Shown piece by piece: positions 22,201 through 33,539 of a DNA stretch of 64,000 nucleotides (within the stretch, counting starts at the first letter, position 1; the number at the start of each line of letters is the position of its first letter). Source of the DNA: Mucidula mucida. Taxonomy: Eukaryota; Basidiomycota; Agaricomycetes; Agaricales; Physalacriaceae. A model generated the notes under the pieces. That model saw nothing but the letters and a program-made list of their open reading frames with translations, searched no databases and was not told the origin of the DNA. The DNA lies in NCBI GenBank assembly GCA_015501055.1, contig JADNYV010000037.1, positions 213,783 to 277,782 of the forward strand. Direction: 5' to 3'. A program made the position numbers and the translations under genes.

Positions 22201-23949
22201 GGTGGTAGAAAACAGGAATTGATGACTAACGCCCCTGTCACATCTCCGCCGGATATAGCTGCGGCATCAAGGAACGCGTCTCCTTCGGCTCGCGTTTTGT
22301 GGTTAGACGCGTCTTGTGTTCCTAGCAAACCTGTGGCCCATAGACGATTACCACGAGTCAAAGTTTGCGCGTCCTTGTTTTTCCAGCCAATTAACCATTG
22401 CTGATTCCGACTCACTAATTGCTGGCATCCATTTGTATAGAACCAGCCCCCTACGGTGTATGAAGTCCATTTCCTAGTCCCCTTCAAACCTAGTAGTAAC
22501 GTCCTGAGACGTATCTTCCACTTCGGATGGAAGACATATGACATGGAGCCTGTTTCAGACTAGGCGTCGTGCCATGCCAAGGGACACTGGATGAGGAAAA
22601 CGTAAAGGATAATTCTAGAGTACCTCTGATCAGCCGACCGACTCCTGGATCATCGGGATCTGGGAAGCCTTGTAAGTGGTTGCGGAGTTTTCTGGGTCCT
22701 CCTCCAAAAGGGGGACAACTAGTTAAGTGTGAATAGCTCACTCATGTTCGACAAGCCAGTAGACCAATTCCATGTCGAGTTGTGATGAGCGATTGCAAGT
22801 ACAATGACAGCTAGCCAGTGTATCCTCAGATGGTGCGTCTTTCTATACTACGCCATACATTTCCGGAATAACGGCTGATAATGCGAGATATGACCATAAC
22901 AAAGGTTTACCATTTGAACAAGTAAAGACGATCCTGCTGCGAGCACCGCATTACCACTAGCATCGGTATCGAGGGTGTGAAGAAACTCCAGTGGTCAAGA
23001 ATGCCTGGCTATAATGTAGCTGTCTAATGATGGTCTTTGCCCAGATATTAAACTTGTTCGTACGACATCAGCTAGGTAGATCGAAACAAGCGACGACTCA
23101 CTTAGTACTATTATAAAGCGACGTTACAGCACGACATATCCTCCCCGACGCCGGCCCACAGTGCTAGGATGTCGCGGTACCGCAACAAGCCTCCCACGGA
23201 CCTCTACCATGGGCGTGAACGCCCTGACACTGACGAGTCCGGCGTCAGCCCTACACATGATGCTAAAAAGGCGGCGACCTACGACGTCCCAGGATTAAGC
23301 GGCGACCCATGCTGTACCGCCGCGCGCCTCCTTCCACTGCGAGGCTGCTTTTTCTCCCGTTCATGGTCAGGAAAGAGGTGCGGCGATATATGATAAAGAA
23401 GTGCTCTCGTCGCAGCTTTGCTTCTTGGTCTCCGGCCCATGGAATCGACAGGTGGTGGTCCGACCTCGAGCCCCGCCGCCGAGCTCAATTACAATTTACA
23501 ACACCCCGGCAATTAATTAGTGCTCTTCTTCGATCAAGCCAGCAGGTTTGGAGCGGGTTTCACGTAAGACATTGGCCAAGGAGAATTGACCGGTTCACAT
23601 TGGCGAGATGTTGAGCATAAAGACAAGGAGTGTCAACGCGTCGTGTTGGGTTGAGCTGCATCGTAGGCACGCAGGCTTCGCAATATCGCAAGATGGGAGT
23701 CAGAGCCAAGGCGATATTTACGCGTTGTCCCTGGTTCGGTTCATTCGGCCCGAGCTCGTCATCAGGATTGCCCTTGTGAACGTGGTTAGCTTCTTTCCGT
23801 CTCTAAGTATGTACCTGTGATGGTATTCGCGCGATACCAACGACGGATAACACACTTTGTAACGGACAGAATTGGCGTTGAGTCAGAAAGTTGGTGAGTC
23901 AGCCTTGCCAGTGGCCGATTTTTTTTCCCTTTTTTTCCTACCTCTGTTC
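22201..23949. other. Gene-poor interval between the transcription factor and the palindrome
   Basis: This 1.7-kb interval has only short ORFs without recognisable domains, for example 23169-23393 on the plus strand. The start is the promoter of the Zn2Cys6 gene. T-rich runs occur at 23920-23940, just outside the left palindrome arm. Confidence 0.5.
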
Positions 23950-24169
23950 AGATTTCAACAGCTGCGTTAGTGCCATGGACGTTGTATGAGCCTCGTACTA
24001 TGCTTGCTTCTTGGCCTAATCTCCGCTCGGAACTAGTAGGGAATCATCGCGTCTGCGGATCTTCATCATGAACGCCGCCACATCTCGCCACGGGGTATGG
24101 TAACGCACACGCTGGGGGTCTTCACGCCTAAGGACCACTTTCTCTGGCCGGATACTATGCGAAGATTGA

Positions 24170-24725
24170 TCTTCTGGAGTCTGACAAGACGTGAGCGTCT
24201 ATTCGTAGATACTGCGCGCAAATTTCGAATATCTCAAAGCCATATCAGAAACCTGCCTCCCGTAAAAACGCGCCTAATCTGTTACGAATGCTTCATTGCA
24301 TTTCTTTATCTGTAAACCTGCGTCCGATGACTGTATGTATCCAAAATGCCGTCTCTGTAGAACATGTCCTGACCCCCCGCTCTTCAAGGCGAAAATATGA
24401 TGTTCAAAATGCCGCCACATTTCCCTGCGGAGGACGGTTACGCATACGCTTACGGTCTACGTGGCCTTCTTCTGAGTTATGATTTGGCTTCTCGCACGAT
24501 GTGAGCGTCTATCATTCGTAGGTCCTGCTCGCAAGATCGAATATCTCAGAGTTGTATCAGAAGCCTGCCTCCAAGGTTAAGGCGCATCTTCCTGAATGGC
24601 ACGTCCTGATCTATTTCTGTGCATTCGATGATTGTATATGTCCAAATGGCATCTCTTCGAAACAAGATGCTGACCCCCGCTCTTCAGGACTAGAAATATC
24701 CTGAGTGTTCCAGTCATTCAATCTC
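24170..24725 (+). repeat. Tandem promoter-side module, two copies, left arm
   Basis: Two degenerate direct copies about 300 bp apart share, in order, GTGAGCGTCTAT, a TCGAATATCTCA motif, GCCTGCCTCC, a GTATGTATCCAAAATG-like motif and CCCCCGCTCTTCA. They lie 400-950 bp upstream of gene A. The same module occurs twice upstream of A' in the right arm. Confidence 0.7.
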
Positions 24726-25122
24726 AACGACTTACTTGTCGCGACGCTGACAGCAGCTTTGCGCAGGCCCGCTTCTAATAACAGAGCTTCTAGGAACTGT
24801 GGCGCAGAAAATCCATTGACCTTGGGGTACGTTCCATGACCCTTCGTGATTTTCTGATTATACTGACAGAACTACTACACAGTGCTTCCTGACATTGCTC
24901 CGCTTTAACAATGTCTCTCCGGGCAAGCTCTTTCCCGGAGTCATTGTCCACAAGGGTCGAGCATCCCAAAGTGGTAATTATCCCACGGTATGCACTCACG
25001 GTCACGCACCGCAAGTCTTCATTGTCTTTGTTGTTCCTCTTGCTTTCGACCACATCCCCCACATCCACTGGCTTGCTCTACCTCCAAACACCGTCGACCA
25101 AATATACACTGAGACTAATTTG

Positions 25123-26174
25123 ATGGCTCCTCGTGAAATACACTGGAACAACGAGTTCACCATCGAGGGCTATACCCACGAGCACGCCGTCGCAACAACG
25201 ATACCGTCCAAGAGACATCGAAGACCGAACAATACGGCACCGAAGCAAACCCAGGCTCGCAAACCACGCGTCGCGAAGGCCCGCGCTGCGCATACCACTT
25301 CAGTTGCAGAAAACGAATACCCCGTCATTGTTCAGCGGGCGTCCAATGACTCTCCCGACCCCGACGCGGCCTCAAGTTTGCTTGCTCCAGCGCTAACAAT
25401 GGCGCGGCCTGAAGGTGTATCCAGCGCACATTCGAATGGCGTCGCCGGTCCCATTCCAAGAGCGGAGGCCAAAGAGAAAAGACAGAGGACGCTCTCACAT
25501 TCAAACGGGTTCGAGGACGTGGGAAACGAATACCCCGTCATTGTTCAGCGGGGGTTCAACATTGACTCTCCCGACCCCGACGCGGCCTCAAGTTTGCTTG
25601 CTCCAGCGCTAACAATGGCGCAGCCTGAAGGTGCATCCAGCGCACATCCGAATGGCGTCGCCGGTCCCATTCCAAGAGCGGGGGCCAAAGAGAAGAGACA
25701 GAGGACGCTTTCAGACTCGAACGGGTTCGAGGACGTGAAGAAGGCGCGCCGTGAAATTGAAGCAGGTAAAGGAATGGAGCGGGTGGTCGCCGCTACTGAC
25801 GAGGTATGTCGCATCACATTGACTATAAGCTGTTCATCACTGACTTCGCTCTAGCTCTATCTGCCTTCCCCCGACTTCCAGTACTCCGATGCTCCGCTTG
25901 ATGCGGAGACGCAGGCGAACTTAGACTTTGTAAGGTTTTCTTCTTGCTCGCTGGCGGATAATATCCTAACTCGCTATTTTTCTAGTTTATTGCGCATAGC
26001 AGTCTTGGTTCCGCTGCCGCCGCTGAAGTTGACGAGGCGAACTGGTGCGACCCCCAGGACTACACTTCTAGTTCCATCTTTGATGAGCTGTCGTGGGAAG
26101 CATTCGTAGAGGGCTTCGCGAGTGGGACTTGGGAGAATATGGACGAAGTGGTCAAGGACCAAGTGCCTTTCTAG
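25123..26174 (+). CDS. Gene A, unknown repeat-containing protein (two repeat units)
   Basis: Exons 25123-25803, 25855-25929 and 25986-26174 give 314 residues. The N-terminus (MAPREIHWNNEFTIEGYTHE) is followed by a basic stretch (KRHRRP, ARKPRVAKARA), then two tandem units of 71 and 72 residues beginning ENEYPVIVQR/GNEYPVIVQR and ending FEDV. The C-terminus after the repeats is acidic (FDELSWEAFVEGFASGTWENMDEV). I do not recognise the family. Basic N-terminal half and acidic tail could suit a nuclear protein, but this is inference. In this arm the frame is also open upstream to 24895. It is convergent with gene B. Confidence 0.75.
25309..25737 (+). repeat. Two tandem coding repeats in gene A
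   Basis: Units at 25309-25521 (213 bp) and 25522-25737 (216 bp) encode the NEYPVIVQR...FEDV repeat. They differ by a few substitutions and one codon. The right arm has three units. Confidence 0.93.
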
Positions 26175-26620
26175 GTGGGAGAGCTTGGAACCATAGCTTC
26201 TCTCGTTCATTCATCCTGCATTGTATCATATATCGCATGACCATCAGTACATATATCACATCATTTACGTCTCAAGTTAGTTGTTATCTCAATCTGTCGT
26301 TTGTACTTGCTACCTATTGTGCTGTGACTCTAGACTACCTCCTTACAATTCGAAGTGCTTGATTGTTTCTCGTGCGATGCTTCAAAAAAATACAATATCC
26401 ACGTCGTATGGAAGATATATGTCGCTTCATCGCTGAGCTTTTCAGTGAAATGAACGACATCCATTGTTCCATCCGCACTATAGAGCTGATGGAATTCATG
26501 TACTTAGTACCATGTAAAGCCTATCCGGACAAGTGGAGAGATCCATTTATACCAACAACAGTTCATTAAAATACACCAATCAGTAAGTAGTAACGAACAT
26601 CAACAGAATGTCAAAGGTAT

Positions 26621-28811
26621 TTACGAGTATCTCCTTTGATCGCGAACAGTTGGATCGAGATCGTCAAAGAGTGGGTCAAAGCCCGGCTCACCCTCCACTT
26701 CCACCTCTTTGGCCTCCTCCTCCTCCTTGTGCTTTATTACCCTGGAGCGCGTCGTTTCTTCGTCATCCTCGGAGTAGTCCTTCACCTCATCGCTCTCACC
26801 ACGCACAGTGCGTGTCGACGACGTGGAAGAAACGTCGTCATCCACCGAACGCACCTTGTCATATCCAGCGACGACCTTCATGACCTGCGCCGGCACAGGA
26901 TATAAAGTCGGACATTCGCGCGGCCAGAACCCGTTCTTCTTCATGACTTCCACCAGGCCCCACCATCCTTCTATCATTGTCTTCAATTAGTCCGCGCTCA
27001 GCGCCGTCATGGTCAGCTGGCTCTCGACTCCCGAATCCGATTTTCCAAGTGCATGGACAATCGCAGCACTCTTGATAGAGTGAATTGGATTTTGTGATTG
27101 GAGAGAGCTAGGCAAGCCGAAAAGGACGTCGCCATGGAGGAGCTTGGACTCGGAGAGGGCAGCCGCTGAGGTAAGAAGATTGTCGTGGCGCAAAACGACG
27201 TAGTCCTTGATGCAGCGGGGCGGTTTGGAGGCTTGCACGTAGGTTTTCTGAGATACACTCTGTGATGGCGGTGCCAGATTGATTTGATTTTCATGGAGCT
27301 AAGAAAGTAGATAGTTAACAACAGCTTCGAAGTGTGTAAAGATGAACTTACGACGCTTTTCTCCTGGGGCTCTTCAACTTCTTCGATAGTGTGCAGAGGG
27401 TGCTGAAGACGGCGTAAGCATTGAGATCCGGTGCTACTGAAGACTTGGAAATTACTCACAGTCTGAACAGCTTGTGGAGCGCTATCAAATTCATAGATCC
27501 TGGCCCTCTTCGCCTGCCTTTCCTCCTCCTCTGCATCATATCGCCTCTTACCCACAGTAGGCGCCGTCGCGCTCCTACGCAATTGGGGAGTCGGACGTGG
27601 TACGTTCACCTCTTGAACGGTTTGGGTCTGCTTTCTCCCGATCGATAGCAGGTGCAAGTACGGATTAGCGCTCAAAGGGCCCGGGGTCGTCATCGATCTC
27701 TGAAGCGGAGACGGTCCCACCGGAGCGACGGCGCGTTGTCGGGGCAAGCTATGCGCTCGTTGAGCTGGAGCTGGAGCGCTGACTGCTGCAAATTGACGAG
27801 GCGGATGAGCGAGAGCGTTTGATGTGGGAGGGCGTGTAGGTGGTGCTGGAAGCGTGAATTGGTATCCTTGGAGGCTTGCAGGGCCTGTCGACTGAGACGA
27901 ATTACCAGCGGCGGGGCTGGTAGCTACAGACTGATGAACAGCATAATTGGATGTCGAAGAGGGAGAGAGTGAGGGAATGCTAGTCGCAAAACGGCTGGGC
28001 GCAGAAACGCTCATGGACCTTTCATCCAAACGATACGTTGTGCTCGACGTGTTTTGAGCATTGGGCTGGGGGTGAACTGCAGTCGGCGCACGCGTCTGAC
28101 GCGTTGAATTTAGACTCGTGTACTGCGCTGGCAGACTTTGTGTCCTTGGAAGCTGCGCTTGCGCCGATTGAAAATGAGCGAATGATTGACCATTGTCCCT
28201 TTGTACTTGAGGGTGCCACGCGTTATGCTGCGAGGGATGAGTAGTGGCGTGGATCTGAGGTTGGTATTGTGCGTCGGGCGCCCGCTGGTCGTTTCCAGGT
28301 TGTGGCAGAGATTGTTGAATATGGTGGTTGAATTGGGTATCGATATTGTGAGGGGAGGTGGCATCTGCGACCTACGGTGCGAGGAATTACCATTGATGGG
28401 GAAGGTAAGTTGGTATTGTACACGGGACGGGCGCTGGTCGTTTCCAGGTCGTGGTAGTGATTGTTGGTCATCGCGCCTTTGGCTTTTTTGAAGGGTAGAT
28501 TGGGTAAAGGTAAAAGAATGATTTTTTGGAGCAGGAGGCATCTGTGGTGTGTAGTAATGTTGCTGTAGAGGAGCAGGTGTAGGTGGTCCGCCGCCTCCGA
28601 CCTGCGGCATCGAGTATGCGCGCTCCATAGGATAGTGTTCAGCACGGGGGTAATGGATGGAGTTCGCGTGGGGATTAGTCGGTGGAAGCGCGGACGAAGT
28701 CTGAAGATTCAGTGAGCACAATATTGCAAAAATCGAACAAAGAGACGCGCTTACTGGCTGCAATGCGTTTGCAAGCGAACTACTGTGAAAGGATTGAGTC
28801 GGCGGAGGCAT
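26621..28811 (-). CDS. Gene B, unknown low-complexity protein
   Basis: The start at 28811 reads MPPPTQSFHSSSLANALQP, then an intron GTAAGC..TTCAG leads to TSSALPPTNPHAN. A long Gln/Pro/Ser-rich part contains degenerate PGNDQRxP repeats. Further on are a nuclear-signal-like KRRYDAEEEERQAKRARIYEFD, PPRCIKDYVVLRHDN, and a more ordered part with WWGLVEVMKKNGFWPREC. The C-terminus is acidic and ends GFDPLFDDLDPTVRDQRRYS. Four or more introns are likely. A frame change near 28350, shared with the right copy, could not be explained by a normal intron. The family is unknown; composition suggests a nuclear regulator, by inference only. Confidence 0.6.
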
Positions 28812-30727
28812 TTTGGCGCGTGACGAAGCTAGAGAGCAAGGTTTTGAAGAGTGGGAGTGGGAGGGGTGGTGGAGGTACAAATCATACATGGACCATCGCC
28901 AAAGCTCCCGAAATGTTTTGGTCACGTGCAAGACAAACGTACAATGAGCGTCTGCTTTGAACTGGCTACCGTACAAGGAGTCCGAGCCGTTTTCATGATG
29001 CCGATGGTCGTTGACAAGTGATCCCCATTTCCTGTTCACCAAGAAAGGCAATGCAGTAAGCGTGGCGCAACTGTAGGAAAACGCCAGTTCGAAAATAAAT
29101 CGATGCCCCGGTGAGAGACCGCATAAAGAGTATTGTTGGTGTTTCTTGAGAAGACACGTACCAGTTCTCAACGTCGACCGTCTATATCCTCAGAGATTCA
29201 GCTTATAAACGCTTTGCGGGCATGTATCAGCAGCCCGCAATCGGGGCTACTGTTGGAGTTAAGCAAATCATTAGACTGCTGGAACTTGATCAGTCATTTT
29301 CGATTCGGTACATGAAACCTTTTCATACCGTGCTGGCCCAGGCAGGAACTCGAGAGCCCTGAACAATCTGCTCTGCAATTCACCGTGACCTATGAGTGCG
29401 CATAGAGAGCAAAAGCACGCCTGTCCGGAAAACGTATACTTAAGAGTTCTGGTGAAATCTGGCCAGACATGAAGCCGTTATATTCGCCGTTGTAGTCTTC
29501 CGAGAAAACACGTACCGGGCAGTATACGTAGCCGAGACGATCACCAGCGATTAAGCCACACATACATACCGCATCGAGATAACTTTGGTGTTCGCATCTG
29601 ATTACTGGGCCACTGGCGAAGGAATATACAAGTGGCTAGGCCCCTGGCTTTCCGAATTAGCCGTGTCAGTTACAACATGTAACAAGCGGACCGTACAAGC
29701 TTTAGAAGTACTTACCGCGTTTTTCCTAATGCAAGAACCCGACTCGGCGCGTCTGGAGGAAACCGTTGAGCGCTAATACATCAATGGCATACTCGCACGA
29801 AGGATGGCGTAGCGCGTAGCGGGAGTTAGCCTTGAGAAGACGACATGTAACCGGAACGTCCCAGTTTCATATACCATGCAAGGTCTGGTCATGGAGGAAA
29901 CTGTTGACTTGAGCGTTTTACTCCCAGCGCGCCACGATCGATGTGATCAACGAGCTCATAGAAATTTGCGTTGAAGTGGCATCGACGCGCTCAAGATGCC
30001 GGCTTAACGGGCGGGAGGAAAAGAAGGAAGAAGGAAAAACGCGGGGTCGGCATTGTCGGCCAAGGCGATGCCAAACGAGGACAATCAGTTTCTTTCATAC
30101 TTTCACTTCGCTGAACCGCGGGGCATCGTGCCATCACTGCAGCGCGACAAGCCTCCCGCATGTTCTCTATCTTACTCTGAGAGACGCCTTGCCGGACAAC
30201 AGACACTGCGCTCAATTTCTCGAGGCTGCTCAGTGGCTATAATCACTTGGCGAAGTTCGGACCGCCATTTGTGTATGCTACGTAGATAACTCGCCTTTGA
30301 GTACAAAATTTCGTCTACTGCACTTTCTGTCAAAGTTTAGGCCACTTTGTATCTAAGTATGTGACTCAATTGAATCTTTCAAAGAAACCTCTTAGGACGA
30401 GTCGACCAGACCCTCTGAAGGGACACGATACTCCGATGTAGAACCTCGTGCACAGAAAGTCATGAGGCATGCCTTTGTCTGTTTAGATGGTCGACCATTG
30501 TTGGCTTTTTCTACCTTCCACTCGTTCCAACTCGTAATATTCGCTGCAAGAGAGTACATCTATGGAGATTGGCATCGGACTACCTGTGGGGTACACCAAC
30601 GGAGTAAGCATGAACACTTCTTTCGCTTCTCGCCAGTGCCTACAGCATTCAAAGCGGTCCCCCCCAGTACCAAGTGAACCTTGCACACTGTCTCACGTCG
30701 AGCATCTTCCGCGAGTTCGACGTCCTT
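28812..30727. other. Noncoding inner part of the left arm
   Basis: This is the upstream flank of gene B. It contains small ORFs conserved in the right arm (for example 29585-29776), but arm identity is equally high throughout, so their conservation says nothing about coding. No known family is seen. Confidence 0.5.
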
Positions 30728-31230
30728 TCGTTCATCCTGTATTGTATCATATATCGCATCATCCACGTTTTTAACTGTTATCTCATTGTGTCGTCTGTAC
30801 TTGCTATCCTCTTGTGCTGTGAATCTACTACCTTCTAACAATTGAAGATTGCTTTATGAATATACGTGTTTGAAGTCACATTGATGTCGCTGCATTCTGT
30901 TCACTCGCCAGATCTTAATACCCGGCGGAAGCTGGATGCACTTGATTCAGACTCACCAAAATTCGACAACTCAGAATTCATTCTGAAAAATGTAGATCAC
31001 AACATTTGCATTACACCGATAAATAATAAACACCAACGCGAATCCGAACCAAGAGAATGAAGTCTCTATGCGTATCATCGTGAATCGAGCGCATCTGGAT
31101 CGTCGAAGAATGGATCAAAGCTCTGCTCCTCATCCATCTCCTCCACCTCGTTAAGCTCGGGTTCCTCGTCATCCTGTGAGTAATCCCCGTCATCATCTGA
31201 GTGATGCCCACCATCCTCCTTCTCCCCATC
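30728..31230 (+). repeat. Third, diverged partial copy of the A-B 3' region
   Basis: From TCGTTCATCCTGTATTG onward it matches the sequence downstream of gene A (26210-26800) in direct orientation, including the TTGTATCATATATCGCAT and TGTCGTCTGTACTTGCTA stretches. At 31075-31210 on the minus strand it encodes a B-like acidic tail (DYSQDDEEPEL..SFDPFFDDPDALDSR). Its left end is exactly the inner end of the left arm. Confidence 0.82.
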
Positions 31231-31761
31231 CCTGTCGCTGAGTGCCCAAGATTGGGAAAATAAGGAAGGAAACGAGGACAAGCAGCTCCCTTTAATTCTG
31301 AACAACGACTTTCATCTATAGTGCGTGGTGAGTTCACGAGACAATACCGGAACTACTAGAGCCGCCCTCGCCAGGCTGTGACTTTCACCTCGCTGAACCG
31401 TCTCCGCTCGGTCGTCATCTTGCGACTATAGTAACGCGATGACAATATTGCGTACATGATCTGTTCTCGTCGTTTTCTGTCTCCCTTTTATTGTCGTCCC
31501 CATGAGCAACATCCTTAGGGGTATCCGTATATAATCGCAGATTTAAGGTCACAAACCTCTGAGTAAGTATAACTGTATAAGCACTTGCTGAACGCGAAGA
31601 AAGTTCTTTGAACGACAACGGTTTGAGAAGAACTCGAGTCAGTTGATCGCATACCGATTGGTGAGTCATCAACTTGGCACAAAGAGAACAGACGAGTTCA
31701 CAAAGTATCACAAAACAGTCAATGATGATACGGCGCCGTAGGTCTTCTGCTTGTAACTGCT
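31231..31761. other. Intergenic region
   Basis: This lies between the partial B copy and the 3' end of the SDR gene. No supported feature is seen. Confidence 0.5.
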
Positions 31762-32884
31762 TCAAGGATTAACCAGCCCGACACCTCCATCAACGGTAAG
31801 TAACGTGCCATTGGCATACCCGCATGCTGCCAGATACAGTGCAGTCATCACCATCTCCTCTTCGCTGTAAACAGATCAGCATACCTCAGACATTCCGCTT
31901 ACAAAGAGACTACTAACGTGCCCGTCCTCTTCAACGGTATCGGCGCAATAAGTCCGGGAAGAGTCACATTAATGGGGCCAGATGGAACCATGTAAGAGGG
32001 AAACACGCCCGGGTGCAGGACGTTTACGCGAATAGGAATATCACGATGCGCAAAGTCCGTCGCGAGCCCGATGGAGAGTTTATCCAGTGCACTCTTCGAC
32101 GCGCCATAGGCAAGCTTCATGTACGAGATTAGCTCGCAATGCGTCTCATTGTGGGATATATGAAACGCACACTGCCGACTGGACTCCAGGTCTTGATGTT
32201 CGCCGCAGCGGAGCTGATGTTGATAACGCACGCGGTGCTCTTGCGCGCGTTCGCGCCCTTGACGAGCACGTCGAGGAACGAGCGCACCATGAAGAATGTC
32301 GCGGAGACGTTGATATCAAATTGGTCTGTCCAGCCTTGGAATGTCTCGTGCTCCAGGGGATCTTTCTGTTCTGTGTAGTTGTCCATTTTCTTCTTCAGAA
32401 AGTCCGGGTCCGTCTTCGAGCTGGGGACGTTGATGCCAGCACTACCGTCACGGTGGAGCCGTAAGTATCTTGAGGAGAGGATTGCCTTTTGTGACCACAT
32501 ACCAGTTCACGAGGATATCTAATCGGCCTTCTGCGGCCTCAATGTGCTTGACGGCATTATCAATGCTTGTTTGGTCGGCCACGTCCATGGCAAGTCTGGA
32601 TATGAGAATATTCATCAGGAATGTGAAGATACACGATGCGAGGAAAATACCGACGGGACGAAAACTCCTTCGGTAGCGGATAAAGCCGCAGCCGCCTTTT
32701 GCAAGACCTCCTCTCGACGCCCAGCGATGTAGACCTTTGCGCCATTCGCAGCGAAACCTTTGGAGATCATCAATCCACTAATACCACAATTCAATCAGTA
32801 CGCACGCAACTGTCAGCGCCGTGATGTCACGTACATTCCGGTACCGCCGCCAGTGACAAGCGCCACCTGGCCACTGAGAGACAT
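31762..32884 (-). CDS. Short-chain dehydrogenase/reductase
   Basis: The start at 32884 gives MSLSGQVALVTGGGTGIGLMISKGF once the first intron (GTACGT..TTAG) is removed. TGGGTGIG is the SDR TGxxxGxG cofactor motif, followed by GAKVYIAGRR, whose arginines suggest NADP(H) preference. An LDILV segment comes next, then INISSAAA with the catalytic Ser region, and YGASKSALDKL with the YxxxK catalytic pair. The last exon ends EEEMVMTALYLAACGYANGTLLTVDGGVGLVNP with stop at 31762, a classical SDR C-terminus. It lies between the left arm and the inner inverted block, and no counterpart is found at the equivalent right-hand position. The substrate cannot be predicted. Confidence 0.9.
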
Positions 32885-33539
32885 GATGTTGGCGACATTG
32901 AAGCGAGAGATGTTATTTCTCGTCGAATACATCGAGCTTTAACCCGACCTACCCATTGGTGTCGTGTCAGCTGTTAATTCCCGATTGTCCGAGAAAATAA
33001 GCAGGATGAATAATGCTCGTATTTCGCAGTACGGGAGTACGCCAGCCAACGACTCGGTCTACTCAATAGCGGTAGAATCTGTTTTTCCCGATTATCCGGG
33101 CAAACAGAAAAGCTGAATACAATTTGTATTCCGCACCATGGGGAATGAATCATGATTCAGCCAGGAGGCGGCGCGAGACGCGGCTCAAGTCTTGGTGAAG
33201 CTTCAATTCAGTGCCTCTTTTTGATACGATTCTCAACTCTCACGAAATACATTTTCCACCTGAGTATATACAACTCATTCTCAAAACTTCAACTTCTACT
33301 GCTCTGCTGGTGCTGGCGTTAATGAGGGTATCTACGAGCGCTGTCAGTGTAACTCTCAAGTGGCAGACAGTGTAATTTATACGCAACGAACATGATCTCC
33401 GGGTCCCTGACACACTTTTCCCTTCGAATGTCACAAGCACTGTCCTTCTCGTCTCGTCGACATAGTCAGTGCGGAATGCGTCCCCCCTGACCATAACGTT
33501 GGCGTTCGATTACTGATCCGTGCCATTTTGACCACCAAC
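32885..33539. other. SDR upstream region with degenerate direct repeat
   Basis: Two similar stretches about 105 bp apart (about 32980-33030 and 33085-33135), each starting CCCGATT-TCCG and including GCTGAAT/AGGATGAAT and TATTTCGCA/TATTCCGCA, lie upstream of the SDR start. No gene is seen. Confidence 0.5.

Larger units (their letters stand above)
23950..30727 (+). repeat. Left arm of large inverted repeat
   Basis: This arm is homologous to the reverse complement of 46784-53625. It carries gene A (25123-26174), gene B (26621-28811) and noncoding sequence. Identity is very high from about 24860 to 30727 and clearly lower in the outer 900 bp. The inner end is sharp: after CGACGTCCTT the two arms diverge completely. 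The outer boundary near 23950 (CAACAGCTGCGTTAG) is approximate. Confidence 0.92.

Noticed and set aside
23169..23614. Plus-strand ORFs upstream of the palindrome
   Set aside because: They are short, have biased composition, lack splice continuity and show no recognisable domain.
29585..29776. Small ORF conserved in both palindrome arms
   Set aside because: The arms are almost identical throughout, so conservation does not show coding, and one copy differs by ordinary substitutions with no family match.
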